64,000 nt of DNA from Kingella oralis (GCF_014054985.1 NZ_CP059569.1:1984001-2048000); one strand, 5' to 3'. Shown: positions 17,263-27,049, numbered from the stretch's first letter. The notes: generated by a model not told the origin, from the sequence alone. Program-made: numbers and translations.

Positions 17263-17301
17263 GCAGCCTGAAACGCAGTAAACCCACTTTCAGGCTGCCT
17301 C
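17263..17301 (-). terminator. DUS inverted-repeat terminator of dsbB
   Basis: Opposed uptake sequences 5 bases past the dsbB stop at 17306, in the dsbB-ubiG gap. Confidence 0.6.
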
Positions 17302-17305
17302 ACAA

Positions 17306-17827
17306 TCATTGTTTACGCGTCCGCAGCCACATTGCCCACACAATCAGCAACACCGCCGCAAAAAACATCACGCTCCACACCGGCAGCGGCACGCCCAACA
17401 CCTTATACACCTCGCCGCAAAAGCCCGAATCCCCGCGCAACAGCGGCTCATACAATTTAAACAACGGCTTGTTTTTCAAAACGAACGACAGCGGCGCGCC
17501 GCAATCGGGCTGCTCGGCAGGCGGCAGCGACTGCAAATGAATCTGCTTTGCCGCCACCCAAGCGCCAAACGCCGCAGGCGCGGAAATCAACACCGCCGCC
17601 AGCGTGCGCCCAATCAGCTTGCGATGCGGCAGCGCGATGCAAACCAACGCCAGCAACATCGTTGCCACCAACGCCAAACGCTGCTGGATGCACATCACAC
17701 ACGGATTCATTTTCAGCACATATTGCCCAAAAAACGAGCCGCACACACCGCCCGCCGCCACCAAAAACACCGCCAACACCGTTAAACGATAGCACGGCAT
17801 CGCCCGCAATTTGTTTACCAAACTCAT
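17306..17827 (-). CDS. dsbB: DsbB, disulfide-bond formation membrane protein
   Basis: Inner-membrane protein that reoxidises DsbA and passes electrons to quinones. The 173 residues have four membrane helices. The first periplasmic loop carries the redox pair NPCVMC (Cys43, Cys46). The second carries Cys109 (QPDCGAP) and Cys137 (SGFCGEVYKVLGVPLPVW). Start at 17827 (MSLVNKLRAMPCYRL) gives normal length; an upstream Met would add an uptake-sequence-derived tail. Divergent from queC with only 65 bp between starts. Confidence 0.94.
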   Translation of the reverse strand: MSLVNKLRAMPCYRLTVLAVFLVAAGGVCGSFFGQYVLKMNPCVMCIQQRLALVATMLLALVCIALPHRKLIGRTLAAVLISAPAAFGAWVAAKQIHLQSLPPAEQPDCGAPLSFVLKNKPLFKLYEPLLRGDSGFCGEVYKVLGVPLPVWSVMFFAAVLLIVWAMWLRTRKQ

Positions 17828-17859
17828 GTTGTCGTTCCAAAATCCATAAAACGGCGAAG

Positions 17860-17865
17860 TATAAT
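17860..17865 (+). promoter_or_regulatory. Possible -10 box of queC
   Basis: TATAAT lies 27 bases upstream of the queC ATG in the 65-bp gap between divergent dsbB and queC; no convincing -35 is seen. Confidence 0.4.
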
Positions 17866-17892
17866 ACCAATTTTCCCACAAGGCAGCCTGAA

Positions 17893-18546
17893 ATGTCTCC
17901 CAACACAGCACTCGTTATCTTCTCGGGCGGGCAAGATTCCACCACCTGCCTGTTCCAAGCCATCGCCGACTGCGGCGCGGGCAACGTGCAAACCATCAGC
18001 TTCCAATACGGGCAACGCCACGCCGTCGAGCTGCAACGCGCCGCGTGGATTGCCCAAGATTTAGGCGTGCCGCACACCGTGTTGGATTTATCCGCCATTG
18101 GCAACATCACCCACAACGCTTTGATGGACAGCAGCGCGCCCATCCAGCAAGCGGGCAACACGCCCAACACTTTTGTGGACGGGCGCAACGCCCTATTTTT
18201 GCTCTACGCCGCCATCCACGCCAAAGCGCAAGGCATCCACCGCATCTACACAGGCGTATGCGAAACCGATTTTTCAGGCTATCCCGACTGCCGCGACGTG
18301 TTCATCAAATCCATGAACGTAACGCTCAACCTCGCCATGGACTACCCGTTTGACATCCGCACCCCGCTGATGTGGCTCACCAAAAAACAAACATGGGCAC
18401 TCGCCGACCAACTGGGCGCGTTTGACTACATCCGCGCGCACACCCACACCTGCTACATGGGCGTGGCAGGCGGCTGCCACCAATGCCCCGCCTGCATCTT
18501 GCGCGAACGCGGATTGCGGGAGTATTTGGCGGAACGGGGTGGGTAG
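17893..18546 (+). CDS. queC: QueC, 7-cyano-7-deazaguanine (preQ0) synthase
   Basis: Converts 7-carboxy-7-deazaguanine to preQ0 with ATP and ammonia, on the way to the tRNA base queuosine. The 217 residues show the PP-loop SGGQDSTT (11-18), FQYGQRHAVE, DGRNALFLLYAA, and the zinc site GVAGGCHQCPACILRERGL near the C-terminus. The ATG at 17893 is fused to an uptake sequence (AGGCAGCCTGAAATG), so the gene lacks a normal ribosome-binding site. No other queuosine gene is in view. Confidence 0.95.
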   Translation: MSPNTALVIFSGGQDSTTCLFQAIADCGAGNVQTISFQYGQRHAVELQRAAWIAQDLGVPHTVLDLSAIGNITHNALMDSSAPIQQAGNTPNTFVDGRNALFLLYAAIHAKAQGIHRIYTGVCETDFSGYPDCRDVFIKSMNVTLNLAMDYPFDIRTPLMWLTKKQTWALADQLGAFDYIRAHTHTCYMGVAGGCHQCPACILRERGLREYLAERGG

Positions 18547-18571
18547 GGTTACCCCTATCGTTGAAAGATCC

Positions 18572-18613
18572 AAAGGTAGCCTGAAACGCACTGTATCCGT
18601 TTCAGGCTGCCTT
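18572..18613 (+). terminator. DUS-derived terminator after queC
   Basis: An imperfect uptake sequence (AGGTAGCCTGAAA) pairs with a perfect one 15 bases on, downstream of the queC stop, with TTTC after it. Confidence 0.45.
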
Positions 18614-18720
18614 TCTTTGCAACGCCCACGCACGTTGATGGCTAATTGATTGTACAAAGGCAGCCTGAAAACGCTTTTGAACCGCTGTTTACACCCTGCC
18701 CAAACGCGCTTCACTCGTTT

Positions 18721-19884
18721 TCAGGCTGCCTCAACCTTCTCCCTTTTCGGCAACACCCACAACGCCCCCAGTGCAAACACACTCATCACCGCAAACGCCC
18801 AACTTGGCTGCACCTGATACAAGCCCCCAGCCAACAGCGTTAGCACCGCCACCACCACGCAACTTGCCAGCCCAATATACAACGCCTGCAACTTCGCCAT
18901 ATCCTTTTCAGGCTGCCCCACAATAAACCGCACCATCGTAAAATGCGACAAACTAAACCCCGCCGCGTGCAACAGCTGCACCGCCAGCAAAACCCACGGA
19001 TTCACCGTTGCCGCCATCAGCAGCCACCGCCCCGCAGTCAGCACCACCGACACCTGCATCAAGCGCACCACCTCCGCCCCACCCAACAGCCGCCGAGAAA
19101 AGAAAAACAACACAATCTCCGCCACCACCGCCACGCTCCACAGCCAACTAATCTGCTGCGGCGCCAGCCCAGCCGACTGCCAATAAATCACGCCATAAGT
19201 GTAATACGCCGCATGGCTGCCCTGAATCAACGACACCGCCAGCAGCATCCCCCGCGTTTCAGGCTGCCGCAACAGCGCCATATAACCCAACGACGCTTCC
19301 TGCGATGCCACCGCCCGATTGTGCAAAGCAGGCGCCGCCCGCGGCAGCTGCATCAGCCCATGCACCAACAGCAAAATCACCATCAAATAAATCAACTGCT
19401 CCGCGCCAAACTGCGCCACCACCCAGCCCGACAACAGCGCCCCCAAAATATACGCCCCCGAGCCGCACAACCGCGCCCGCCCATAATCCAAACCAATCTG
19501 CTTTTGCCAAGCGCTCGCCGCCGTCTCGTTCAACGGCATTTCGCCGCCATTAAAGGCAAAAAACAGCCAAACCAACGCCACCAACAACCACGCCCAGCCA
19601 ACGCTTGCCGCAGCCGCCAGCAACGCCGCCACGCTGCCCCACGTTGCCAGCCGAATCGTCGGCAACAGCGCATCCAGCCGCTTCACCCGCTTAGACAGCA
19701 ACAGCCCGCCCAAAAAGCGAAACAGATAAGCCGACGACATCACAAACGCAATAAAAAATTCCGAATGATGATGGCTCTGCAACCACAACGGAAAAAACGG
19801 CTGCACCACCCCAAACGCGCAAAAATAACCCAAAAAATTCAACGCCAGCCAAGCAAAAGCAGAAATCTGAACAGACGGCTTCAT
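18721..19884 (-). CDS. MFS transporter, HcaT-like
   Basis: A 387-residue inner-membrane transporter with 12 predicted membrane helices, of the major facilitator branch that includes the 3-phenylpropionate permease HcaT and the nucleoside-type MFS-1-like group. Recognised from the N-terminal LALNFLGYFCAFGVVQPFFPLWL, the loop RLCGSGAYILGALLSGW and GSHAAYYTYGVIYWQSAG. The substrate cannot be read from sequence. Start at 19884 (MKPSVQISAFAWL) is preceded by GGTGGTGCG; the open frame upstream is uptake-sequence DNA. The last codons overlap an uptake sequence (ends KVEAA). Confidence 0.85.
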   Translation of the reverse strand: MKPSVQISAFAWLALNFLGYFCAFGVVQPFFPLWLQSHHHSEFFIAFVMSSAYLFRFLGGLLLSKRVKRLDALLPTIRLATWGSVAALLAAAASVGWAWLLVALVWLFFAFNGGEMPLNETAASAWQKQIGLDYGRARLCGSGAYILGALLSGWVVAQFGAEQLIYLMVILLLVHGLMQLPRAAPALHNRAVASQEASLGYMALLRQPETRGMLLAVSLIQGSHAAYYTYGVIYWQSAGLAPQQISWLWSVAVVAEIVLFFFSRRLLGGAEVVRLMQVSVVLTAGRWLLMAATVNPWVLLAVQLLHAAGFSLSHFTMVRFIVGQPEKDMAKLQALYIGLASCVVVAVLTLLAGGLYQVQPSWAFAVMSVFALGALWVLPKREKVEAA

Positions 19885-20077
19885 CGCACCACCTTGTTTA
19901 CAAAAATATGACAACCAACACCCAAAGGCAGCCTGAAACGAAATGCAGCCGCGCATGGCGCGTCGGCGGCTCAGATGGATTTTCAGGCTGCCTATTCTGC
20001 CACATCATGCCTACCCCACAATAAATTTTCAGGCTGCCTCATCACAACAAGGCAGCCTGAAATCCACTACTCTTCAA

Positions 20078-21529
20078 TCAAAACGCGCGTTCCACCGCCG
20101 TTTTAATCCATTCCGTCAAATGAGCGGGCATCACGCCCCACACCAGCAACAGCAGCGCATTAACAGACAGCACCCACTTCGCCGCCAGCGTGCCGCTCAT
20201 CGGCTCGTGTTGCGTAGCGTCTTCAAAATACATCACGCGCACCACGCGCAAATAATAGAACGCACCCACCAAGCTCATCACCACCGCAAACACCGCCAGC
20301 AGCGTTGCCCACGGATATTGCGCGGCAACCAGCGCTTTCAGCACGGCAAATTTAGCGTAAAAACCCGCCAGCGGCGGAATGCCCGCCATGCTAAACAGTG
20401 CCAGCAGCATCAAAAACGCATACCACGCATGGCGTTGGTTCAATCCCACCAAATCACTGATTTGGTTGCATTCGTGGTGCTCGTTGCTCACCGCCATCAG
20501 CACGCCAAAGCCCGTTAGGCTCATCAGCGTGTAAATAATCGCGTAGAACACGGCAGCCTGAAAACCAATCTGCCCGCCCACAAAGCCGAGCAAAACAAAG
20601 CCCATGTGCGACACCGTAGAAAAACCGAACATCCGCTTCACATTGGTTTGCATAATCGCCGCCAAATTGCCCACCAGCAGCGACAGCGCCGCCAGCGCGG
20701 CAAACAGCAACTGCCAATCGCCTTTGTTCAACACCAAGCCGCTCACCAGAATGCGGAAGGCAAAAAGAGTGGCGGCGATTTTAGGCACCGAGCCGATAAA
20801 CGCGCCCACCGAAGTCGGCGCGCCTTGATACACATCGGGCACCCACATGTGAAACGGCACCGCGCCAAATTTAAACGCCACCGCCGCCACAATAAACAAC
20901 ACGCCCAGCTTCAACAGCCAGCCGTTCACGTCGCCGCTTTGGGCAGCCTGAAAAATCTCGGCGAAATTCAGGCTGCCCGTTGCGCCGTAAACCATGGAAG
21001 CGCCGTATAACAAGATGCCCGAAGCCAGCGCGCCGAGTACAAAATATTTCAGCGCGGCTTCGGCGGCACGGGCGGAATCGCGTTGCAGCGCAATCATGGC
21101 ATACAGCGACAACGACAGCAGCTCCAAGCCGATATACGCCGTCAAAAAATGCCCCGCGCTCATCATCACGCTCATGCCCACGCAGGCAAACATCGCCAGC
21201 GTGTAATACTCGCCCTTGAAAATGCCGCGCAGTTGGTTATACGGCTTGGCGTAGACAAACAACGCCGCCGTTGCCAAATACATCGCCAGCTTGGCAGCTT
21301 GCGAAATGCCATCGGCAATATAAAAGCCGTGGAACGCGGTAATAGGCTCATGCACCCACGTTGCCAACTGCGCGCCCGCCGCTGCCAGCATCACCACAAT
21401 GCTCAGCCCATGCGTGATAAAGCGGTTGTTATCGCTTAGCCACAAATCCAGCAGCAGCACGCCAAACAGCCCAATCAGCAACACGATTTCAGGTGTGGCT
21501 GCACTCAAATTCAAACTTGTCCAATCCAT
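20078..21529 (-). CDS. nuoN: NuoN, complex I membrane subunit N
   Basis: One of three antiporter-like proton-pumping subunits of NADH:quinone oxidoreductase. It has 483 residues with about 14 membrane helices. The conserved Lys/Glu-bearing region (FKFGAVPFHMWVPDVYQGAP) and the broken helix (MFGFSTVSHMGFVLLGF) are intact. It is the last gene of the nuo operon, 8 bp downstream of nuoM. An in-frame uptake sequence encodes QIGFQAAVF without loss of hydrophobicity. Downstream, uptake sequences near 19977-20061 probably end the transcript. Confidence 0.96.
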   Translation of the reverse strand: MDWTSLNLSAATPEIVLLIGLFGVLLLDLWLSDNNRFITHGLSIVVMLAAAGAQLATWVHEPITAFHGFYIADGISQAAKLAMYLATAALFVYAKPYNQLRGIFKGEYYTLAMFACVGMSVMMSAGHFLTAYIGLELLSLSLYAMIALQRDSARAAEAALKYFVLGALASGILLYGASMVYGATGSLNFAEIFQAAQSGDVNGWLLKLGVLFIVAAVAFKFGAVPFHMWVPDVYQGAPTSVGAFIGSVPKIAATLFAFRILVSGLVLNKGDWQLLFAALAALSLLVGNLAAIMQTNVKRMFGFSTVSHMGFVLLGFVGGQIGFQAAVFYAIIYTLMSLTGFGVLMAVSNEHHECNQISDLVGLNQRHAWYAFLMLLALFSMAGIPPLAGFYAKFAVLKALVAAQYPWATLLAVFAVVMSLVGAFYYLRVVRVMYFEDATQHEPMSGTLAAKWVLSVNALLLLVWGVMPAHLTEWIKTAVERAF

Positions 21530-21537
21530 GTTTCACC

Positions 21538-23040
21538 TCAAATCTTGCTGTGCGCGATTTGCGCCATTAGGTTGTCTGCCGCTTGGTGGATTACCGCGAT
21601 AAACGGCTCGGGCAGCAAGCCCATGCCCAGCACGGCAACCGCCAAAATCGCCAAAATCACAAATTCGCGCGCGTTGATGTCTTTCATTTCTTTCACGGCG
21701 GGATGGAGGATGTCGCCGAAAATCACGCGCTTATACATCCACAGCGTGTAGCTCGCGCCCCAAATCAGCGTGGTCGCCGCAATCGCGCCTATCCACAGGC
21801 TGTAATGCGTTGCGCCCATAATCACCATAAATTCGCCCACAAAACCCGATGTGGCGGGCAAGCCTGCGTTTGCCATGCCAAACAGCATCATAAACGCGGC
21901 AAATTTGGGCATCACATTCACCACACCGCCGTAATCGGCAATATTGCGCGTGTGCAAACGGTCGTACATCACGCCGATACACATAAACATCGCAGCGGAA
22001 ACAAAGCCGTGCGAAATCATCTGCATAATCGCGCCTTTAAACGCCCAGCTTTCAGGCTGCCCATTTTGCATAAACAGGAAAAAGCCCAGCGTAACAAACC
22101 CCATATGGCTAATTGACGAATACGCCACCAGCTTTTTCATATCGGTTTGCACCAGCGCAACCAAGCCAATGTACACCACCGCAATCAGGCTCAACACAAT
22201 CACCACGGGCGCGAAATAGCGCGACGCATCGGGCAAAATCGGCAAAATAAAGCGCAAAAAGCCATATGCGCCCACTTTCAGCGTAATCGCCGCCAGCACC
22301 ATTGAGCCGCCTGTGGGCGCTTCAACGTGGGCATCGGGCAGCCATGTGTGCACGGGGAACATCGGCACCTTCACCGCAAACGATAGGAAAAACGCGATAA
22401 ACAAAAGCTGTTGCACGCCCAGCGGAATATTTTTAATCGCCTGCAAATCGGCAATCGCAAAGCTGCCACCCGCTTGATACGACAGATAAATCAACGCAAC
22501 CAGCATCAGCAGCGAACCGAGCAGCGTGTAAAGAAACAGTTTCATCGCGGCATACATTCTGCGCTGCCCGCCCCACATACCAATAATCAAATACAGCGGA
22601 ATCAGCATGCCTTCAAAGAAGGTGTAAAACAAAATGGCATCTTGCGCGGCAAACGCGCCGTTAATCAGCCCGCTCATTATCAGGAACGCCGCCATGTATT
22701 GCGCGGGGCGTTTCTGTATCACTTCCCAGCCTGCCAGTACCACCATCAGCGTGATAAACGCATTCAAAATAATAAACAGCACGGAAATGCCGTCCACGCC
22801 CAGCGCGTAGTTCAAATTAAGCGCGGGTATCCACGCATGCAGCTCGGTAAACTGATAGCCGCCGCTGGCGCGGTCAAACTGGGTAAACAGTGGCAAGGTG
22901 ATGACAAAGCTCGCGGCTGCGCCCACCAGCGCGAGTATGCGCGCCAACGGGGCTTTTTCGTCTGAACCCGTTGCCAGCACCAGCACGCCCGCCAATATCG
23001 GCAGCCAAATGGCTAAGCTGAGTAAGTTGTTGAAAAACAT
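21538..23040 (-). CDS. nuoM: NuoM, complex I membrane subunit M
   Basis: Antiporter-like subunit of complex I, 500 residues, about 14 membrane helices. Conserved proton-path elements are seen: the Glu helix (FYTFFEGMLIPLYLIIGMWGG), VKVPMFPVHTWLPDAHVEAP with the central Lys, and LVAYSSISHMGFVTLG. It follows nuoL after a 71-bp gap that holds an uptake sequence and precedes nuoN by 8 bp. No defects seen. Confidence 0.97.
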   Translation of the reverse strand: MFFNNLLSLAIWLPILAGVLVLATGSDEKAPLARILALVGAAASFVITLPLFTQFDRASGGYQFTELHAWIPALNLNYALGVDGISVLFIILNAFITLMVVLAGWEVIQKRPAQYMAAFLIMSGLINGAFAAQDAILFYTFFEGMLIPLYLIIGMWGGQRRMYAAMKLFLYTLLGSLLMLVALIYLSYQAGGSFAIADLQAIKNIPLGVQQLLFIAFFLSFAVKVPMFPVHTWLPDAHVEAPTGGSMVLAAITLKVGAYGFLRFILPILPDASRYFAPVVIVLSLIAVVYIGLVALVQTDMKKLVAYSSISHMGFVTLGFFLFMQNGQPESWAFKGAIMQMISHGFVSAAMFMCIGVMYDRLHTRNIADYGGVVNVMPKFAAFMMLFGMANAGLPATSGFVGEFMVIMGATHYSLWIGAIAATTLIWGASYTLWMYKRVIFGDILHPAVKEMKDINAREFVILAILAVAVLGMGLLPEPFIAVIHQAADNLMAQIAHSKI

Positions 23041-23111
23041 AGTATCGCCTGTTTTCTCTTATTGAATTTGAAAGGTTGAAAGGGGTTTGTGTTAAGAAGG
23101 CAGCCTGAAAA

Positions 23112-25121
23112 TCACTTGAACCACAGCCCCCAAAAGAACGCGGCAACCATCACCAGCAGCCCGAACACCATTACCGCCGCGTAGGTGTAAATAAAGCCTG
23201 TTTGCGCTTTGCGCACTTGCGCCGCCACCGCACCAACCAGTTTTGCCGAGCCGTTTACGATGCCGTTGTCAATAATCAGCGTGTCGCCCACTTTCCAGAA
23301 CAAATTGCCCAGCACGCGCGCGCCGCGGGCGAACACGTTGTAGTAAATCACGTCCAAATAATATTTGTTGTCCAGCAGCGTATAAACGGGCTTAAAGGCA
23401 GCCTGAAACTTGGCAGGCAGATTGGGCTTGGCAACATACAGCAGCCACGCCGTCGCCACGCCCGCAATCGCCAGATACAACACGGGCGAAGCAAGGCTGT
23501 GCGACACCATCGCCATCGCGCCGTGAAATTCCTCTTTCATGTGGTGCATCACAGGGTGCGCTTCGTGGTTCACAAAAATCACGCCTTTAAAGAAATCGCC
23601 ATACAGCAGCGGCTCAATCGTCAATGCGCCGATGATGACAGACGGAATCGCCAAAAACACCAGCGGAAACGTTACCACCCAAGGGCTTTCGTGCGGATTA
23701 TCGTTGGGCGACAAGTCGTGATGATGTTCGTCGCCATGATGCGCATCGTGCTTGGCTTCGCGCCAACGTTCTTTGCCATGGAACACGATAAAGTATTGGC
23801 GGAACGCATAAAACGCGGTAACAAACACGCTCGCCAACACGGCGAAATAGGCAAAACCGCTGCCCGCCAAATGGCTCATTTTCACGGCTTCAATAATGCT
23901 GTCTTTGGAATAAAAGCCCGAGAACAACGGTGTGCCAATCAGCGAGAGATTGCCCAGCAGCATGGTGAGCCAAGTAATCGGCATATATTTGCGCAAGCCG
24001 CCCATGTTGCGCATATCTTGGTCGTGGTGCATGCCGATGATGACGCTGCCCGCCGCCAAGAACAGCAGGGCTTTGAAAAAGGCGTGCGTCATCACATGGA
24101 ACATGGCAACCGAATATGCCGACACGCCTAGCGCAACGGTCATATAGCCCAGCTGCGACAGCGTGGAATAGGCGATAACGCGCTTGATGTCGTTTTGGAT
24201 GGTGCCGAGCAAGCCCATAAACAGCGCGGTAATCGCACCGATAATCATGATGACCGACAGCGCGGTGGTGCTCATTTCATATATCGGCGACATGCGCGAC
24301 ACCATAAACAAGCCGGCGGTTACCATCGTGGCGGCGTGAATCAGCGCGGAAATGGGGGTAGGGCCTTCCATCGAATCGGGCAGCCAAACGTGCAGCGGGA
24401 ATTGCGCGGATTTGCCCATCGCGCCGACAAACAGCAGCAGGCAGGTTACGGTAATCAAATCCGTGCCCAGAAACTGCATGCCCGCCACATTGGGCAAATA
24501 GGCGAACACATCTTGATAGCGCAGGCTGCCGCCAAAATACGCCAGCACCAAGCCAATGCCGAGCAGAAAGCCAAAATCGCCCACGCGGTTCACCAAAAAG
24601 GCTTTCAGGTTGGCGAAAATGGCGCTTTCGCGTTTGAAATAGAAACCAATCAGCAGATAAGACACCAAACCCACTGCTTCCCAGCCGAAGAAAAGCTGGA
24701 TGAAGTTGTTGGACATGATCAGCATCAGCATGCTGAAGGTAAACAACGAGATATAACTAAAAAAGCGTTGGTAGCCGACCGCTTCGTCGTGCATATAGCC
24801 GATGGTGTAGATGTGCACCATGAGCGAGACGCTGGTTACAACGACCATCATCATGGCAGTGAGACTGTCCACCAAAAAGCCGACAGAAAAGTCCGTGCCG
24901 CCCATGGTGAGCCAGGTATAGACGTTTTCGTCAAACTTGGCGCGCGTACCGTTGATAAAGCCCCACAGCACCTGCGCGGACAACACGGCGGAAATGCCCA
25001 CGCCGAGAATGGTCGCCGTGTGCGCACCTTTACGGCCGATTTGGTTGCCGAACAGCCCTGCTAATAGGCAGCCTGCAAGCGGAGCGAGGGCGATGATGAG
25101 GTATAAAGTCATGTCGGTCAT
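23112..25121 (-). CDS. nuoL: NuoL, complex I membrane subunit L
   Basis: The most distal proton-pumping subunit of complex I: 669 residues, about 16 membrane helices, ending in the long lateral helix and anchor (residues about 540-669). Seen: LFFGWEAVGLVSYLLIGFY, KSAQFPLHVWLPDSMEGPTP, VIAYSTLSQLGYM, and the His-rich cytoplasmic loop HDAHHGDEHHHDLSP (near residue 455), a potential metal-binding stretch. A 13-bp gap separates it from the inserted NYN gene upstream. Confidence 0.97.
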   Translation of the reverse strand: MTDMTLYLIIALAPLAGCLLAGLFGNQIGRKGAHTATILGVGISAVLSAQVLWGFINGTRAKFDENVYTWLTMGGTDFSVGFLVDSLTAMMMVVVTSVSLMVHIYTIGYMHDEAVGYQRFFSYISLFTFSMLMLIMSNNFIQLFFGWEAVGLVSYLLIGFYFKRESAIFANLKAFLVNRVGDFGFLLGIGLVLAYFGGSLRYQDVFAYLPNVAGMQFLGTDLITVTCLLLFVGAMGKSAQFPLHVWLPDSMEGPTPISALIHAATMVTAGLFMVSRMSPIYEMSTTALSVIMIIGAITALFMGLLGTIQNDIKRVIAYSTLSQLGYMTVALGVSAYSVAMFHVMTHAFFKALLFLAAGSVIIGMHHDQDMRNMGGLRKYMPITWLTMLLGNLSLIGTPLFSGFYSKDSIIEAVKMSHLAGSGFAYFAVLASVFVTAFYAFRQYFIVFHGKERWREAKHDAHHGDEHHHDLSPNDNPHESPWVVTFPLVFLAIPSVIIGALTIEPLLYGDFFKGVIFVNHEAHPVMHHMKEEFHGAMAMVSHSLASPVLYLAIAGVATAWLLYVAKPNLPAKFQAAFKPVYTLLDNKYYLDVIYYNVFARGARVLGNLFWKVGDTLIIDNGIVNGSAKLVGAVAAQVRKAQTGFIYTYAAVMVFGLLVMVAAFFWGLWFK

Positions 25122-25134
25122 TTTGGGTAAACCT

Positions 25135-25911
25135 TTATGGGGTAGTTTTTAATGGGTTTGCCTGATGTGCAGGCTGGTTTTGCCGTTTATTTCTTACCAG
25201 AAGCTGCGAGCGGTTTTCTGCTAATTGCGTTTCAAATATATCTATTGCGCGAATCAAATCGCCAAGTTTGGCATAACCATAGTTCTTACTGTCAAACGAA
25301 GACTGGTTATTGACTACCTGCCCGACACGATTAAGGCTGGCCCAGCCATTCTCATCGCAGCAGTCTGCAACGGCATTTCTCAATAAGTTCATTAAGGCAG
25401 TATCCATTTTAAGTTGGCTGCCTGTTCGGCGGTTGGGCGAAGTATTGGCATCTTGGCCGGATGTAGTTTGTTGTTCGTCATCTAAAAATAGAAATTTATT
25501 ACATGCAGCGACTAATGCTTTCGATGTACTGTGCCGCCCGAAACCGATAACCTGTTTCCCCTCGGTCTTTACCCTCATAGCAAGCGGCGTGAAATCACTG
25601 TCGGAAGAAACAATACAAAAAACATCTATCTTTCCAGAATACAGCATATCCATAACATCTATTGTGAGTGCCATATCGGTTGCATTTTTGCCCTTGGCAT
25701 AGTCAAACTGTTGGACTGGCGCAAGTGCATAATCCAGCAATACTTCTTCCCAACCCTTCAATCTTTCGCTTTTCCAATTGCCATATATTTTGCGAACCAT
25801 GACCGCGCCATAATTGGCAAGCTCGCTAATAATAAAATCTATTTTTTTGGCAGGCACATTATCTGCATCAATAAAAACAGCGACGGTCTTAAAATTTTGT
25901 TCTTGCTTCAT
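25135..25911 (-). CDS. NYN-domain ribonuclease-like protein with C-terminal LOTUS/OST-HTH domain
   Basis: A 258-residue protein inserted between nuoK and nuoL. Residues 8-145 form a NYN (PIN-like) nuclease domain: FIDADN (13-18), the central NATDMALTIDVMDMLY with acidic residues, and VSSDSDFTPLA (102-111) give the expected acidic metal site. Residues about 165-240 resemble a LOTUS/OST-HTH RNA-binding domain (GWASLNRVGQVVNNQ, then YGYAKLGDLIRAIDIFE). Similar NYN-LOTUS proteins are scattered in bacteria; their targets are mostly unknown. Codons are markedly more A/T-rich than in neighbouring nuo genes and no uptake sequence lies inside, which suggests acquisition. It keeps operon orientation. 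Confidence 0.87.
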   Translation of the reverse strand: MKQEQNFKTVAVFIDADNVPAKKIDFIISELANYGAVMVRKIYGNWKSERLKGWEEVLLDYALAPVQQFDYAKGKNATDMALTIDVMDMLYSGKIDVFCIVSSDSDFTPLAMRVKTEGKQVIGFGRHSTSKALVAACNKFLFLDDEQQTTSGQDANTSPNRRTGSQLKMDTALMNLLRNAVADCCDENGWASLNRVGQVVNNQSSFDSKNYGYAKLGDLIRAIDIFETQLAENRSQLLVRNKRQNQPAHQANPLKTTP

Positions 25912-26064
25912 CGTCTTGATTTCCTAGTTTTCAGGCTGCCTGAACACTTATTTTCACTGGTGGCCAGTAGGGCTGCTGCAACCCACCCTCCCCCGCAGGG
26001 AAGAAAATCAATTTACTGTTGCATTCCAAGGTGCAGGCTGCTTTTCAGGCTGCCTGAAACCGCC

Positions 26065-26370
26065 CTACCCTTTCAAGCTATCCAAATCGGCAATGTCGAT
26101 GGATTTGCGGTTGCGGTATACCAGCACCATAATCGCCAAACCAATCGCGCTTTCGGCAGCAGCCACGGTCAGCACGAAAAACACGAACACTTGCCCTGCA
26201 GTGTCGCCGAGATATTGCGAGAAGGCGATAAAGTTAAAATTCACCGCCAGCAGCATCAGTTCAATCGACATCAGCAGCACCAACACGTTTTTGCGGTTCA
26301 TAAAAATGCCCATGGCGCTGATGCCAAACAGCAAGGCGGCAAGGACTAAATAATGCGTGAGCGTAATCAT
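26065..26370 (-). CDS. nuoK: NuoK, complex I membrane subunit K
   Basis: A 101-residue subunit with three membrane helices that links NuoJ and NuoN in the proton path; the conserved Glu lies in helix 2 (LVLLMSIELMLLAVNFNF). Its start overlaps the nuoJ stop by 4 bases (ATGA type), implying translational coupling. Downstream, a 153-bp gap with uptake sequences separates it from the NYN gene. Confidence 0.96.
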   Translation of the reverse strand: MITLTHYLVLAALLFGISAMGIFMNRKNVLVLLMSIELMLLAVNFNFIAFSQYLGDTAGQVFVFFVLTVAAAESAIGLAIMVLVYRNRKSIDIADLDSLKG

Positions 26371-27020
26371 GCTTGGCTCTCCTCGGTGGTTTCGGTTTCA
26401 GGCTGCGTGCGCGGGGTTTGCACTTCGGCGGGCATGGAAACGAGACGCATACGCCCTTCGTTGGGGTTTACCCGTACTTGCAAGGCGGGGTCCATGTATT
26501 TGGTGCGGGTGGATTTGCGATGCACCAGCGCAATCGCCGCCACCATGCCGAGCACGAGTAACACGGACGCGAGTTCAAACGGCAGCAGGTAAGTGGTATA
26601 AATTTGCGTGCCCAAATCGCGCACGTTGCTGTAATCGGCGGGAATGTCTTTCATCGCGCCAAAGGCGGCGAGATTGGTGTCGGGTGCGACAAAAATCATA
26701 ATCAGCAACGCCGCCATTAACACGCCCACGGTGAGCGCGGCGGGCGCGTGTCGCCAAAAGCCTTGGCGCATGGCTTCTATGTCAATGTTGAGCATCATCA
26801 CCACAAACAGGAACATCACCATCACCGCGCCGACATACACCACCACCAGCGTAATGCCGAGAAATTCGGCTTGCATCAGCAGCCATGTTATCGCGCTCAT
26901 GCAGAAGGTGAGCACCAGCCACAGCGCGGCGTGCACGGGGTTTTTGGCGGTTACGGTTTTAAGCGCGCTAAATAGGATAATGGCGGCTAGGGTGTAGAAC
27001 AGGATTAGGGGGAAGCTCAT
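26367..27020 (-). CDS. nuoJ: NuoJ, complex I membrane subunit J
   Basis: A 217-residue subunit with five membrane helices (VHAALWLVLTFCMSAITWLLMQAEFLGITLVVVYVGAVMVMFLFVVMML in the middle, including the pi-bulge helix) and a cytoplasmic tail of about 50 residues. Start at 27020 (MSFPLILFYTL). The frame stays open upstream, but the added part reads through an uptake sequence. Confidence 0.95.
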   Translation of the reverse strand: MSFPLILFYTLAAIILFSALKTVTAKNPVHAALWLVLTFCMSAITWLLMQAEFLGITLVVVYVGAVMVMFLFVVMMLNIDIEAMRQGFWRHAPAALTVGVLMAALLIMIFVAPDTNLAAFGAMKDIPADYSNVRDLGTQIYTTYLLPFELASVLLVLGMVAAIALVHRKSTRTKYMDPALQVRVNPNEGRMRLVSMPAEVQTPRTQPETETTEESQA

Positions 27021-27049
27021 GGTGGGGTCCAGTTGGGTTGTTAGGGTTT

